Origin: Corynebacterium marinum DSM 44953
GTDB lineage: Bacteria > Actinomycetota > Actinomycetes > Mycobacteriales > Mycobacteriaceae
DNA length: 64,000 nucleotides
Assembly: GCF_000835165.1 (NCBI RefSeq)
Contig: NZ_CP007790.1
Span: 1,612,001 to 1,676,000 of the forward strand
Direction: 5' to 3'
Within the stretch, counting starts at the first letter, position 1; each line of letters starts with the position of its first letter. This document shows positions 1 to 8,288 of the stretch, one piece after another. A model generated the notes under the pieces. The model was not told the origin of the DNA. It saw only the letters and a list, made by a program, of their open reading frames with translations, and did no database searches. The position numbers and the translations under genes are program-made.

Positions 1-720
1 GAGGACGACGTCCTTGTAGAAGCCGTTGAGGCGGCCCTCGACGATCTTCGGGATGGCCTGCTCCGGCTTGCCCTCCTCGCGGGTGATCTGCTCGGCGATG
101 GAGCGCTCCTTCTCCACGACCTCGGCCGGAACGTCCTCGCGGGTGAGGTAGCCGGCCTTGAGGGCGGCAACCTGCATCGCGGCGTTCTTGGCGGCGGCCT
201 CGGCCTCTGCACCTTCGCCGGTGTAGGCGACGAGCACACCGACTGCCGGGGGCAGGTCGGCGGAACGCTGGTGCAGGTAGACAGCGACCTTGTCGCCGTC
301 GATGGTGGCGACGCGGCGCAGCTCGAGCTTCTCGCCGATCTTGGCGGACAGCTCCTGGATCACGTCGCCGGCCGGCTTGCCGTCGACGTCTGCGGCGGCG
401 AGCTCCTCCGGGGTGTTGGCCTTGGCTGCGGCTGCGGCCTCGGCGATCTTCGCGGCGATCTCCTTGAACTCGGCGTTCTTGGCCACGAAGTCGGTCTCGG
501 AGTTGATCTCCACCATGGTGTTGCCGGAGACGGCGATCAGGCCCTCAGAGGCGCTGCGCTCGGCGCGCTTGCCGACGTCCTTGGCGCCCTGGACGCGCAG
601 GATCTCGATGGCCTTGTCGAAGTCGCCGGTGGATTCCTCCAGCGCCTTCTTGCAGTCCATCATGCCGGAGCCGGTGATCTCGCGGAGCTTCTTGACGTCT
701 GCAGCAGTGTAGTTCGCCAT
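1..720 (-). CDS. tsf: Elongation factor Ts (3' end cut by window edge)
   Basis: EF-Ts is the guanine-nucleotide exchange factor that recycles EF-Tu in the cytoplasm. The protein starts [14 protein letters not shown] at the ATG read from 720, has the N-terminal UBA-like domain in about its first 55 residues ([11 protein letters not shown]) and then the EF-Tu contact motif TDFVAKN. 240 codons are visible; family members of about 275 residues imply roughly 35 C-terminal residues beyond the window. It lies downstream of rpsB on the same strand, the usual order, with a strong hairpin in the gap, so its expression probably depends partly on read-through from rpsB. Family assignment is certain; only the end is missing. 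Confidence 0.97.
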   Translation of the reverse strand, partial: MANYTAADVKKLREITGSGMMDCKKALEESTGDFDKAIEILRVQGAKDVGKRAERSASEGLIAVSGNTMVEINSETDFVAKNAEFKEIAAKIAEAAAAAKANTPEELAAADVDGKPAGDVIQELSAKIGEKLELRRVATIDGDKVAVYLHQRSADLPPAVGVLVAYTGEGAEAEAAAKNAAMQVAALKAGYLTREDVPAEVVEKERSIAEQITREEGKPEQAIPKIVEGRLNGFYKDVVL

Positions 721-782
721 AGTCTGGGCGATCCTCCTCATATCGGAACGGTATTCGTTCACAGAGCGTAGTCGATGGGAAA

Positions 783-814
783 GGCCCCCGCCGCGTGCAC
801 GACCGGCGGGGGCC
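783..814 (-). terminator. Hairpin between rpsB and tsf, terminator or attenuator
   Basis: A perfect 10-bp inverted repeat (GGCCCCCGCC, 783-792, with GGCGGGGGCC, 805-814) is separated by a 12-nt loop. Read on the minus strand the stem is followed by TTT and then CCC, so the U tract is short. It sits 25 nt after the rpsB stop and about 60 nt before tsf, and probably lowers tsf transcription relative to rpsB rather than stopping it fully. Confidence 0.75.
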
Positions 815-839
815 TCAGTTTCAAGGCCTTGGCCTCGGG

Positions 840-1739
840 TTAGTTCTCGGTGCCCTCGGCGGCCGGAGCCTCGGTGGCCTCAGCGGTCTCGGCGGCCGGA
901 GCCTCGGTAGCCTCGGGGACCTCAGCGGTCTCGGCGGCCGGAGCCTCGACAGCTTCAGCGGAGGTGGCCTCGGCGGCCTTCTCTGCGTCGGCGACTGCCT
1001 TCTCCTCGGTGTCGCCGGCGGCTTCCTTGGAAGCGGCCAGAGCGCGCTCCTCGCGGGCCTTCTTGCCCTCTTCCACAGCGGTGGAGATGACGCGGGACAG
1101 GAGGGCGGTGGAGCGGATGGCGTCGTCGTTGCCCGGCACCGGCCAGTCGACGACGTCCGGGTCACAGTTGGTGTCCAGGATGGCGACGACGGGGATGTTG
1201 AGCTTGTGAGCCTCGCTGACCGCGATGTGCTCCTTGTTGGTGTCGATGATCCAGAGAGCGGACGGGACACGGGTCATCTCGGCGATGCCGCCCAGGACGC
1301 GCTCCAGCTTGACCCGCTCGCGGGTCAGCATGAGGATTTCCTTCTTGTTGCGACCCTCGTAGCCGTCCTCGGCGGCGTCCATGGCCTGGAGCTCCTTGAG
1401 GCGGTGCAGACGCTTGGAGACAGTCTGGAAGTTGGTGAGCATGCCGCCGAGCCAACGGTGGTTGACGTAGGGCATACCGACGCGGTCGGCTTCAGTCTGC
1501 ACGGCCTCCTGGGCCTGCTTCTTGGTGCCGACGAACATGATGGTGCCGCCGTGGGCGACGGTCTGCTTGACGAACTCGAACGCTGCGTCGATGTAGGTCA
1601 GGGTCTGCTGCAGGTCGATGATGTAGATACCGTTGCGGTCGGTGAAGATGAAACGACGCATCTTCGGGTTCCAACGACGGGTCTGGTGGCCGAAGTGGAC
1701 ACCGGCATCGAGAAGCTCGCGCATGGTTACAACTGCCAT
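840..1739 (-). CDS. rpsB: 30S ribosomal protein S2
   Basis: S2 is a small-subunit ribosomal protein. The 299-residue protein starts [25 protein letters not shown], the family hallmark, at an ATG read from 1739; an upstream in-frame extension lacks homology and lies in the leader. The S2 fold ends near residue 235. The remaining 65 or so residues are an Ala/Glu/Pro-rich acidic tail built of near repeats (EAPAAETAE), so the protein is longer than the usual 230-270 residues. tsf follows on the same strand after a hairpin. A good sigma-A-like promoter lies about 165 nt upstream, leaving a long leader in which S2 autoregulation is possible. Confidence 0.98.
   Translation of the reverse strand: MAVVTMRELLDAGVHFGHQTRRWNPKMRRFIFTDRNGIYIIDLQQTLTYIDAAFEFVKQTVAHGGTIMFVGTKKQAQEAVQTEADRVGMPYVNHRWLGGMLTNFQTVSKRLHRLKELQAMDAAEDGYEGRNKKEILMLTRERVKLERVLGGIAEMTRVPSALWIIDTNKEHIAVSEAHKLNIPVVAILDTNCDPDVVDWPVPGNDDAIRSTALLSRVISTAVEEGKKAREERALAASKEAAGDTEEKAVADAEKAAEATSAEAVEAPAAETAEVPEATEAPAAETAEATEAPAAEGTEN
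852..948 (-). repeat. Near-repeats encoding the acidic tail of S2
   Basis: A 24-nt stretch like GCGGTCTCGGCGGCCGGAGC recurs, encoding variants of EAPAAETAE in the C-terminal tail of rpsB. The copies differ by a few bases and by one inserted codon block, which suggests expansion by slippage. Confidence 0.6.
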
Positions 1740-1910
1740 GTCACGCTCACTTTCATATAGTTTCGGTTTTTCATGTGCTGACGTGCAGGTTTTGATCCTG
1801 CACCCTAGCGACGTGGCCACGCCGACACCCGGATACCCGGGACCAGGTCGACGTCGGTTTTCCCCGCCGCGCGTAGTCAGTGGACCCATGCGGGCACACT
1901 GCTGTCGCCA

Positions 1911-1939
1911 ATATTAGCCCCCTTCGGCTCCCCCGCCAA
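1911..1939 (-). promoter_or_regulatory. Candidate sigma-A promoter of rpsB
   Basis: On the minus strand TTGGCG (1939-1934) is separated by exactly 17 nt from TAATAT (1916-1911). Transcription would begin near 1904 and give a leader of about 165 nt. Confidence 0.6.
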
Positions 1940-1954
1940 AACGAAACCCCGTCG

Positions 1955-1963
1955 TTGTCCACA
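1955..1963 (+). promoter_or_regulatory. DnaA-box-like sequence
   Basis: TTGTCCACA matches the high-GC actinobacterial DnaA box. It lies just upstream of the rpsB -35 element, where bound DnaA could affect rpsB transcription. A single 9-mer could occur by chance. Confidence 0.35.
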
Positions 1964-2047
1964 GCCGGGCCTCACCCGCCACACCATCCACAGGCCCGTG
2001 CTGCCCGACGCCCGCGGCTCCCCCTGCCCCGCCTAGCATCTGCAGGC

Positions 2048-2518
2048 ATGCGGCGGCTTCTCCTCGTCCTGACCTCCCTGCTCCTGACGGTGACACCGGC
2101 CGCCGGGGCCTACGTCTCACCGTCCACCGGAACCCCGGCGGCGACCGGGGTGCTGCGCGCCTTCGACAAACCCCGGCACAACTGGCTGCCCGGGCACCGC
2201 GGGGTGGACCTGGAACTGGGGATCGGTTCCCCGGTGCTCGCCGCCGAAGACGGCACAGTCGCCTTCGCCGGCGTCGTCGCGGGCACCCCCACCGTCTCCA
2301 TCGACCACGCGGATGGCGTCCGGACCACCTATCAACCGGTCCACGCGCGGGTCTCGCGCGGCGACGAGGTGTCGGGGGGCGACGTCGTCGGCATCCTCGG
2401 CCACCCGGTCGACGGCTGGCCGGGACTGCACTGGGGAGCCCGGGCAGGCCCCGACGACTACCTCAATCCGCTCTCGCTCCTCGACTCCCCGACCATCCGC
2501 CTCAAACCCAATCCCTGA
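2048..2518 (+). CDS. Secreted M23-family (LytM-like) peptidase domain protein
   Basis: This 156-residue protein has a signal peptide (RR, then a leucine-rich core, then AAGA near residue 21) and a single LytM/M23 domain, a fold that binds zinc and usually cleaves peptidoglycan cross-links. Metal ligands H50 and D54 (HRGVD) and H128 (GLHWGAR) are visible. The first histidine of the usual HxH motif, the catalytic one, is replaced by Gly126, so it may be a non-cleaving or weakly active domain. The ATG at 2048 was chosen because it starts the signal peptide; TAGCAT ends 8 nt before it, suggesting a leaderless transcript. It converges with xerC, with 6 nt between stops. Confidence 0.85.
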   Translation: MRRLLLVLTSLLLTVTPAAGAYVSPSTGTPAATGVLRAFDKPRHNWLPGHRGVDLELGIGSPVLAAEDGTVAFAGVVAGTPTVSIDHADGVRTTYQPVHARVSRGDEVSGGDVVGILGHPVDGWPGLHWGARAGPDDYLNPLSLLDSPTIRLKPNP

Positions 2519-2524
2519 CCCCGT

Positions 2525-3409
2525 TCAGGCCCGGGGATGCGCCCGCCCGTAGACCTCTTTGAGCCGCTCTGCGGAGACGTGCGTGTAGATCTGCGTCGTC
2601 TGCAGCGAGGAGTGGCCGAGCATCTCCTGGACCACACGCAGATCCGCCCCGCCCTCGAGGAGATGAGTCGCCGCGGTGTGCCGCAGCCCGTGCGGGCTGA
2701 CCCGCTGCCCGGTTACCTGGCCGGCCTTCTCCACGACCCGGCGCACCTGCCGGGGGTCGATCCGCCCGCCGCGCACGCCGACGAACAGTGCCGGGGTGTC
2801 CCCCGCGAGCTCCGGCCGGCCGTTCCGGAGCCACTGCTCCACGGCGTCGGCCGCCGCCCGGCCGAAGGGGACGACGCGCTCCTTGTCGCCCTTGCCGAGG
2901 ACGCGGACGGTACGGCGAGTCATGTCCAGGTCCTTGACATCCATGCCGGAGAGCTCAGCGACGCGCACCCCGGTCGCATAGAGCAGCTCCAGCATCGCTG
3001 AGTCCCGGAGGAACTCGGTCTCATCCCGGGAGGAGGCGTTGCCGACGAACTCCCCCGCCTGCCCGGCGGTGAGGACATCCGGGAGCGGCCGGTTCACTTT
3101 CGGCGACACCAACCTGGCCGCCACGTCCGTGTCGATGTGCCCCTGCTTCAGCGCCCAGCCGGAGAAGGCCCGCACGGAGGCGGTACGGCGGGCCAGCGTC
3201 GCCCGGGACTTCCCCTCCGATACGGCCAGCGCGAGCCAGGCGCGCAGGGCCGTCAGGGTGAACTGCCGGAAGGTGGGCACGTGCACGGCCAGGTCGAGCA
3301 GGTCGGAGCGGTAGCCGCGGACGGTGGCCGCGGAGCGCCCCAGCACGAGACGGGAATGCTCGGCGAAGTCCTCCACCGCCTCCCCCAGCTGGGACTGTTG
3401 TGCACTCAT
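2525..3409 (-). CDS. xerC: Tyrosine recombinase XerC
   Basis: This 294-residue site-specific recombinase resolves chromosome dimers at dif, usually with XerD, near the division septum. The N-terminal SAM-like core-binding domain covers about residues 1-95. The catalytic domain shows Arg in GVRVAELSG, HxxR in HGLRHTAATH, GHSSLQTTQ and the nucleophile in YTHVS near the C-terminus. XerD would be elsewhere in the genome. It starts at an ATG read from 3409, 21 nt downstream of the dprA stop, and is probably cotranscribed with dprA, comM and yraN. Confidence 0.93.
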   Translation of the reverse strand: MSAQQSQLGEAVEDFAEHSRLVLGRSAATVRGYRSDLLDLAVHVPTFRQFTLTALRAWLALAVSEGKSRATLARRTASVRAFSGWALKQGHIDTDVAARLVSPKVNRPLPDVLTAGQAGEFVGNASSRDETEFLRDSAMLELLYATGVRVAELSGMDVKDLDMTRRTVRVLGKGDKERVVPFGRAAADAVEQWLRNGRPELAGDTPALFVGVRGGRIDPRQVRRVVEKAGQVTGQRVSPHGLRHTAATHLLEGGADLRVVQEMLGHSSLQTTQIYTHVSAERLKEVYGRAHPRA

Positions 3410-3430
3410 GGTGCCCGAGTCTAACCCTGT

Positions 3431-4594
3431 CTATCCCTGCGCCACCTCCACCCGCGACCAGGCGGCGCCTTCCCGGCTGATGATGCCGCGGCGCGTCAGG
3501 TCCATGAGCAGGTGGACGGTGAGCGGAACCGGCAGGCCGGCGGACGCGGAGATCTCCTGCGCGCTGGATCCGCCCGGCGGGCACGCGTCGAAGACGCGGA
3601 GCTCGTTGCGGGTCAGGGACTGGACCGGGGTCGCGGCGTAGGCCAGCTCGTACTGTTCGGCGACGTCCAGGGCGCCGACGGCCCCCAGCAGCGCGCGGAT
3701 GTCGTCGGCGCCGGTGACCAGTTGGGCGCGGCCGTCCTTGATGCGTTCGTGGCAGCCCAGCGAACCTGCCGAGGTGACCGGCCCCGGCACCGCCATGGTC
3801 ACCCTCCCGAGCCCTTCCGCCCAGCTCAGGGTGTTCAGCGCCCCGGAGCGCCAGGCGGCCTCGACGATGACTGTCCCCGCTGTCAGGGCCGCGACGAGCC
3901 GGTTGCGGGTGAGGAAGCGGTGGCGCTGCGGGGGCATTCCGGGCGGGTATTCGCTGACCACGCAGCCCCGCGCGGCGATCCGGTCCAGAAGGGCGGCGTT
4001 CCTGGCCGGGTAGGTCCGGTCGATGCCGCAGGCCGCCACCGCGACGGTGAGTCCCCCGGCGGCGAGCGCCGCTTCGTGGGCGACCGTGTCGATGCCGAGC
4101 GCGCCCCCGGACACGATCGCCCACCGGTGGGTGGCCAGCCCCGTGGCGATCTGGCGGGTGGCCTCGTGCCCGTAGCGGGTGGCGGCCCGGGTGCCCACCA
4201 CGGCGACCGACTGCGCCACCGCTTCGTTCAGGGGTGTGCCCCGCACCCACAGGGCGTGGGGAGGAACGGCGTCCGCCTGGTAGCTGCGGACGTGCTCGCT
4301 GCGGCCTGCGGCGGCGAACCCGAAGGCCACGTCGAATTCCGCCCGGGGCCACTCGCGGGATTCGGGGGTGATCAGGCGGGCGCCGGCGTCGGCGGCCTCC
4401 GCCAGGTCCTGCCCGGCCCGGTCCCAGCTGCGGCGGGCCTCGGTCTGGGGGCCGAGGTCGCCGAGCCAGCTGGCGCGGACGCGGACGCCGCGGGCGATCT
4501 CATCGGCGTCACGGCCGGCGTCGAGAAGCAGCTGGAGCGGCCTGCTGGGGCCTTCGACGACGCGGTTGAGATAAGCCCAGGATTCCTGGCTCAT
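3431..4594 (-). CDS. dprA: DNA-processing protein DprA
   Basis: DprA loads RecA onto incoming single-stranded DNA. The 387-residue protein has an N-terminal helical region, a Rossmann-like DprA fold with VVGTRAATRYG, SGGALGIDTVAHEAAL, GIDRTYPARN, SEYPPG and RFLTRNR, and a C-terminal winged-helix domain (EISASAGLPV). The ATG at 4594 overlaps the comM stop as ATGA, supporting this start and translational coupling. Its function in corynebacteria, which are not known for strong natural competence, is uncertain; a role in recombination is inferred. Confidence 0.94.
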   Translation of the reverse strand: MSQESWAYLNRVVEGPSRPLQLLLDAGRDADEIARGVRVRASWLGDLGPQTEARRSWDRAGQDLAEAADAGARLITPESREWPRAEFDVAFGFAAAGRSEHVRSYQADAVPPHALWVRGTPLNEAVAQSVAVVGTRAATRYGHEATRQIATGLATHRWAIVSGGALGIDTVAHEAALAAGGLTVAVAACGIDRTYPARNAALLDRIAARGCVVSEYPPGMPPQRHRFLTRNRLVAALTAGTVIVEAAWRSGALNTLSWAEGLGRVTMAVPGPVTSAGSLGCHERIKDGRAQLVTGADDIRALLGAVGALDVAEQYELAYAATPVQSLTRNELRVFDACPPGGSSAQEISASAGLPVPLTVHLLMDLTRRGIISREGAAWSRVEVAQG

Positions 4595-6066
4595 ACGCCC
4601 TCCCGCAGTTCCAGTGCGCGTGCGACGTGCCCGAGGTCGGGGCTGGCGTCGCCGTCGAGGTCGGCGAGCGTCCAGGCGAGTTTGAGGCAACGGTCGACAC
4701 CTCGTTGGGTGAGGTCGCCGTCGGAGAGCAGTGCGCCGAGCATCGCCATGCCGGATTCATCGGCGGGGTGGTGACGGCGCAGCCGGTGCGGATCCATCAT
4801 CGCGTTGGTCATCCCCCACCGCGCCTGCGCGCGTCCGCGGGCGTCGGCCACGCGTCCGGCGATCCGGCTCGTCGGCTCGGCGTCCCCGGCGCTGAGGACC
4901 GCGCCCGTGGCAGAGGTGGCGGCGACGATGTCGATGCGGTCGCGCAACGGACCGGAGAGGTTGCCCAGATAGGTGGAACGCTCCCTGGACCGGCACCGGC
5001 AGCGGGCGGGGTCCTCCGCCGCGCACCGGCAGGGGTTCGCGGCGAGGATGAGCTGGAACCGGGCGGGGAAGATGACCTCCCGGCGCGACCGGATCAACCG
5101 GACGTGGCCGTCCTCGAGGGGCGTGCGCAGACCGTCGAGGACGGCGGCGGGTATTTCGGAGACTTCGTCGAGGAAGAGCACCCCGTGGTGGGCGAGGCTC
5201 ACCGCCCCCGGCCGGGGCACACCGGAACCGCCGCCGAGGAGGGCCGCCCGGGTGATGGAGTGGTGTGGGTCGATGAACGGTGCCTGCGCAATGACCTCCC
5301 CGCGGCCGGCGACGGAATGCACGGCGGTGGCCTCCAGTGATTCGGCAGGGGTCAACGGGGGAAGGATGCCGGGGAGGCGGGCGGCGATCATGGATTTTCC
5401 GGATCCGGGCGGCCCGAGCAGGAGCATGTGGTGTCCCCCGGCGGCGGCGACTTCCGCGGCGAGCCTGGCCGCCGGTTGGCCGGCGAGGTCGGCGAAATCC
5501 GGGACGGCGCGACGTGGGACGGGCGGGGACCCAGCCGCCGTGGGCAGGTCCTCGTTGCCGGTGGCCCAGTTCCAGGTCTGCGCCAACGTGGCCGCGGTGT
5601 GGACGGCCAGCCCTTCGACGAGCGTGGCCTCGTCCGCGTTGCCGGGCGGGATGACCGCGCGGGCGAATCCGTTCCGGCGGGCCGCCAGCAGCGCGGGCAG
5701 CACCCCCGCCACCGGGCGGACGGTGCCGTCGAGGCCGAGCTCGCCGACCAGCACGGTCCCGGCGAGGCGTTCCCGCGCCTCCGGGACGCCGGCGGCGAGC
5801 ACGGCGAGGGCGGTGGGGAGATCGAAGTGCGAACCCGACTTGCGGAGCGAGGCCGGCGACATGGACACGACGATCTTCGTCTTCGGCCAGCTCAGGCGGG
5901 AATTCGCCGCGGCCGTGCGGATGCGGTCGCGGGACTCGCTGACGGCGGCGTCGCCCAGGCCCACCATATGGATCCCGGGCAGGCCCGGCCCCACGTTCGC
6001 CTCGACAGTGACGATCCGGCCGGCGACCCCCTCCAGGGCGACGGTCTGGGTCCTACCTAGCGCCAT
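4591..6066 (-). CDS. comM: ComM/YifB-family Mg-chelatase-like AAA+ ATPase
   Basis: This 491-residue protein has an N-terminal Lon-protease-like fold (about residues 1-170, GLPGIHMVGLGDAAVSE), a central AAA+ module with Walker A GPPGSGKS and Walker B LFLDEVSEI, and a C-terminal Mg-chelatase-like domain. ComM helicases promote branch migration during integration of transforming DNA. It starts at ATG 6066, overlaps the end of yraN by 14 nt, and joins dprA by an ATGA overlap, so the three are probably one transcript. A Cys cluster (CRCAAEDPARCRC) lies in the AAA+ domain, as is common in the family. Confidence 0.93.
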   Translation of the reverse strand: MALGRTQTVALEGVAGRIVTVEANVGPGLPGIHMVGLGDAAVSESRDRIRTAAANSRLSWPKTKIVVSMSPASLRKSGSHFDLPTALAVLAAGVPEARERLAGTVLVGELGLDGTVRPVAGVLPALLAARRNGFARAVIPPGNADEATLVEGLAVHTAATLAQTWNWATGNEDLPTAAGSPPVPRRAVPDFADLAGQPAARLAAEVAAAGGHHMLLLGPPGSGKSMIAARLPGILPPLTPAESLEATAVHSVAGRGEVIAQAPFIDPHHSITRAALLGGGSGVPRPGAVSLAHHGVLFLDEVSEIPAAVLDGLRTPLEDGHVRLIRSRREVIFPARFQLILAANPCRCAAEDPARCRCRSRERSTYLGNLSGPLRDRIDIVAATSATGAVLSAGDAEPTSRIAGRVADARGRAQARWGMTNAMMDPHRLRRHHPADESGMAMLGALLSDGDLTQRGVDRCLKLAWTLADLDGDASPDLGHVARALELREGV

Positions 6067-6448
6067 GCTCGACCCCCTCGTAGACGTCCATGTCGAATCC
6101 GCGCCCGGCGGCGGTGAACACGACGACGTCGAAACGCACGGGCGCCGCGGGCCTCCCCTCCAGCCAGCGGGCGGCGGCCCGGCGCAGACGGGCGGCGGCC
6201 CGGCGCAGACGGGCGAGCTTGCGGCCGGTCACCGCCTCCGCTCCCCCGTAACCGGGGCCGGAGCGGGTCTTCACCTCGACGAAGACGATCGTGCCGTCCT
6301 CCTCGCGGGCGATGAGGTCGAGCTCGCCGACGGGATAGGAGACGTTGCGGCCGAGAATCTCCGCCCCGCGCCGGCGGTAGAATCCGGCGGCGCGCTCCTC
6401 CCCCAGCTGCGCCAGCCGGGTGCGTCGACGGTGCATGGATGTGGTCAT
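6053..6448 (-). CDS. yraN: YraN family (UPF0102) nuclease-like protein
   Basis: This 131-residue protein of the PD-(D/E)xK-like YraN family shows GELDLIAREEDG and VFVEVKTRSG, the usual acidic and ExK residues; the cellular role of the family is poorly known. It lies in the conserved rnhB-yraN-comM-dprA neighbourhood. The ATG at 6448 has GGGGGA six bases upstream. A perfect 21-bp tandem duplication doubles a seven-residue Arg/Ala-rich segment in the helix after the active-site strand, so the protein is a little longer than usual there. Confidence 0.9.
   Translation of the reverse strand: MTTSMHRRRTRLAQLGEERAAGFYRRRGAEILGRNVSYPVGELDLIAREEDGTIVFVEVKTRSGPGYGGAEAVTGRKLARLRRAAARLRRAAARWLEGRPAAPVRFDVVVFTAAGRGFDMDVYEGVEHGAR
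6169..6210. repeat. Perfect 2 x 21-bp tandem repeat inside yraN
   Basis: The units 6169-6189 and 6190-6210 are identical and in frame, each encoding seven residues of an Arg/Ala-rich helix; 5 further bases of the unit follow. Identity at every base, third positions included, indicates a recent duplication or an active slippage site. Confidence 0.9.
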
Positions 6449-6543
6449 GTGGTTCCCCCTGATCGGATGACGGTGTCTTCCCCCTCACCATCACCGCCGG
6501 GCCACGTCCGCGCCAGCACCGGGAACTCCGGACGGCCGCGGAC

Positions 6544-6567
6544 TGTGGACAACCAGGGTTATCCACA
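6544..6567. promoter_or_regulatory. Inverted pair of DnaA boxes
   Basis: TGTGGACAA (6544-6552, reverse of TTGTCCACA) and TTATCCACA (6559-6567, the exact consensus DnaA box) face each other across 6 nt in the gap between DUF2469 and yraN. A perfect 16-bp palindrome built on GCGGCCGC follows (6567-6582). This could be a DnaA titration or regulatory site; no origin genes are nearby. Confidence 0.5.
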
Positions 6568-6602
6568 GACGCGGCCGCGTCTCACTTGACAGGGCCGGAG
6601 AA

Positions 6603-6908
6603 CTACTCCGGCAGAATGAGGTCCGGCTTGTCCAGCTCCTCGATGTTGACGTCCTTGTACGTGATCACCCGGACGTAGCGCACGAAACGGGCGGAGCGGT
6701 ACATGTCCCACACCCAGGCGTCCGACATCCGGACCTCGTAGTAGACGTCCCGGCCCTCGGTGTGCGGAATCAGCTCCACGGCGTTGGCCAGGTAGAAGCG
6801 TCGTTCGGTCTCCACCACGTAGGAGAACTGGCTGACCACGTCCCGGTACTCGCGGTAGAGGGAGAGTTCGACCTCCGCCTCGTAGTTGTCGAGTTCCTCA
6901 GCGCTCAC
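6603..6908 (-). CDS. DUF2469 family conserved actinobacterial protein
   Basis: This 101-residue acidic protein matches the actinobacterial DUF2469 family (start [20 protein letters not shown]; core [14 protein letters not shown]). Its function is unknown. It has no signal peptide or membrane segment, and is rich in aromatic residues and Glu/Asp. It starts at a GTG read from 6908 and overlaps the last 11 nt of rnhB, so the two are probably translated in a coupled way. It is found next to rnhB across actinobacteria, which hints at a nucleic-acid-related role but does not prove one. Confidence 0.85.
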   Translation of the reverse strand: MSAEELDNYEAEVELSLYREYRDVVSQFSYVVETERRFYLANAVELIPHTEGRDVYYEVRMSDAWVWDMYRSARFVRYVRVITYKDVNIEELDKPDLILPE

Positions 6909-7536
6909 AATCTGCCTCCTGCATGTTCAGCCATTCGCCGTGGGCCTTCACGACGTTGGCGTAAGTGTATCGGTGCTCCGGCGTGGCGCCGTGCTGGCGC
7001 ACCGCAGCCATATGCACCTTCGTGGAGTACCCCTTGTGCGAGGCCAGTCCGTAACCGGGGAAGCGCCCGTCCATCTCCACCATGAACCGGTCCCGGGTGA
7101 CCTTCGCCAGGACGCTGGCGGCTGCGATGCACCGCATGGCGGCGTCCCCGCCGACGACCGGCAGATGCGGGACGACCAGGCCGGGGATGCGCCAGGCGTC
7201 GGTGAGGACGTAGCCGGGGCGCACGTCGAGCGCGGCCACGGCCCTGCGCATCCCGGAGATGTTCGCGGGCTGGATACCGCGGGCGTCGATGTAGGCGGCG
7301 GAGACGGTGACCACGGACCAGGAAACGGCGGCGGCGATGATCAGCGGATAGAGCCGCTCGCGGAGGGCGGGGCTCAGCTTCTTGGAGTCGGTCAGCCGTT
7401 CCAGGCCCGGGATCTCCCCGTCGGGCAGGACGCACGCCGCCACCGTCATCGGGCCGCAGCAGGCTCCCCGCCCGGCCTCGTCGACGCCCGCCACCGGTCC
7501 CAGACCGTGGACGGCGAGCAGTTCCTCGGGTCGCAC
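6898..7536 (-). CDS. rnhB: Ribonuclease HII
   Basis: RNase HII removes ribonucleotides embedded in DNA and RNA primers. The 212-residue protein shows the metal-binding D19-E20 in GVDEAGRG, the DSKKL motif and later conserved acidic residues (LTDAWRIPG), and ends with KAHGEWLN. The GTG read from 7536 was chosen because it overlaps the lepB stop by one base (TAGTG) and gives a normal family length; longer in-frame versions would run into lepB. The gene is in the lepB-rnhB-DUF2469 run. Confidence 0.93.
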   Translation of the reverse strand: MRPEELLAVHGLGPVAGVDEAGRGACCGPMTVAACVLPDGEIPGLERLTDSKKLSPALRERLYPLIIAAAVSWSVVTVSAAYIDARGIQPANISGMRRAVAALDVRPGYVLTDAWRIPGLVVPHLPVVGGDAAMRCIAAASVLAKVTRDRFMVEMDGRFPGYGLASHKGYSTKVHMAAVRQHGATPEHRYTYANVVKAHGEWLNMQEADCER

Positions 7537-8252
7537 TACTGCTGGATCGCCGGGTCCTCGACGCCGCCGACACGGTTGAACGGGAAGATGATGAACTGGA
7601 CCTTGCCGCGGATGTTCTCCCCGGGGATAGTGCCCTGGAACTCGTCGCCGATGTGCGCGCGGGAGTCGGCGGAGTTGGTGCGGTTGTCGCCCATCATGAA
7701 GTAGTTGCCCTCGGGCACGGTGAGCGGGCCGAAGTAGGGTCCGCCGCACTCCTCCGAACCGGTTTCCGGGTCGACCGGGTAGGCCACCGGCTGCAGGGTG
7801 TAGGACTGGTCGATCGGGGCGCCGTCCACCATCACCGCCGGATCCTCGGCCTGGCAGGAAACCGTCTGCCCGCCGGTGGCGACGACACGCTTGACCAGGT
7901 CGTTCTCGTCCGGGGCGACCAGGCCGACGTAGGAGCCCAGGTTCTGCAGGGTGCGGACGACGTCGTTCTCCGAACGCTGCGACACAAACCCCTGGTTCCA
8001 CGAATCAGTGCCCTTGAACACCACCACGTCCCCGGCCTCGGGTTCCCCGAAACGGTAGCCGATCTTGTCCACGAAGATCCGGTCGCCGGTGCATCCGGCG
8101 CAGCCGTGCAGGGTGGGCTCCATCGACTGCGAGGGGATCATGTAGACGCGGCCGACGAAGGTCTGGAGAAGGAAGATCGCCAGCAGCGTCAGCGCGATGA
8201 CCACCGGAATCTCGATGTACCAGGGCGCCGTCTTCTTCTCCGTGTCACTCAC
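7536..8252 (-). CDS. lepB: Signal peptidase I
   Basis: This 238-residue membrane protease cleaves signal peptides from Sec and Tat substrates on the outer face of the membrane. One N-terminal transmembrane segment covers about residues 13-32. The nucleophile is Ser43 in SQSMEPTL, the general base Lys121 in LVKRVVAT, and [11 protein letters not shown] is the conserved box E. A Cys pair (CAGC) lies after the Ser box. It starts at ATG 8252, probably with its own promoter as first gene of the lepB-rnhB-DUF2469 run, and is divergent from the ABC exporter gene. Confidence 0.95.
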   Translation of the reverse strand: MSDTEKKTAPWYIEIPVVIALTLLAIFLLQTFVGRVYMIPSQSMEPTLHGCAGCTGDRIFVDKIGYRFGEPEAGDVVVFKGTDSWNQGFVSQRSENDVVRTLQNLGSYVGLVAPDENDLVKRVVATGGQTVSCQAEDPAVMVDGAPIDQSYTLQPVAYPVDPETGSEECGGPYFGPLTVPEGNYFMMGDNRTNSADSRAHIGDEFQGTIPGENIRGKVQFIIFPFNRVGGVEDPAIQQ

Positions 8253-8288
8253 GGTTCCAGAGCATAGCAGCCGCAGGAGGTCCTAGAC

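Larger units (their letters stand above)
1740..2047. other. Intergenic region: rpsB leader and promoter, M23 gene upstream region
   Basis: No gene is visible in this 308-nt gap. It carries the rpsB leader (about 1740-1904, minus strand) with a 7-bp hairpin (GTGCAGG, 1783-1789, pairing with CCTGCAC, 1797-1803), the rpsB promoter, a DnaA-box-like 9-mer at 1955-1963, and a -10-like TAGCAT at 2034-2039 just before the M23 gene on the plus strand. Confidence 0.6.
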
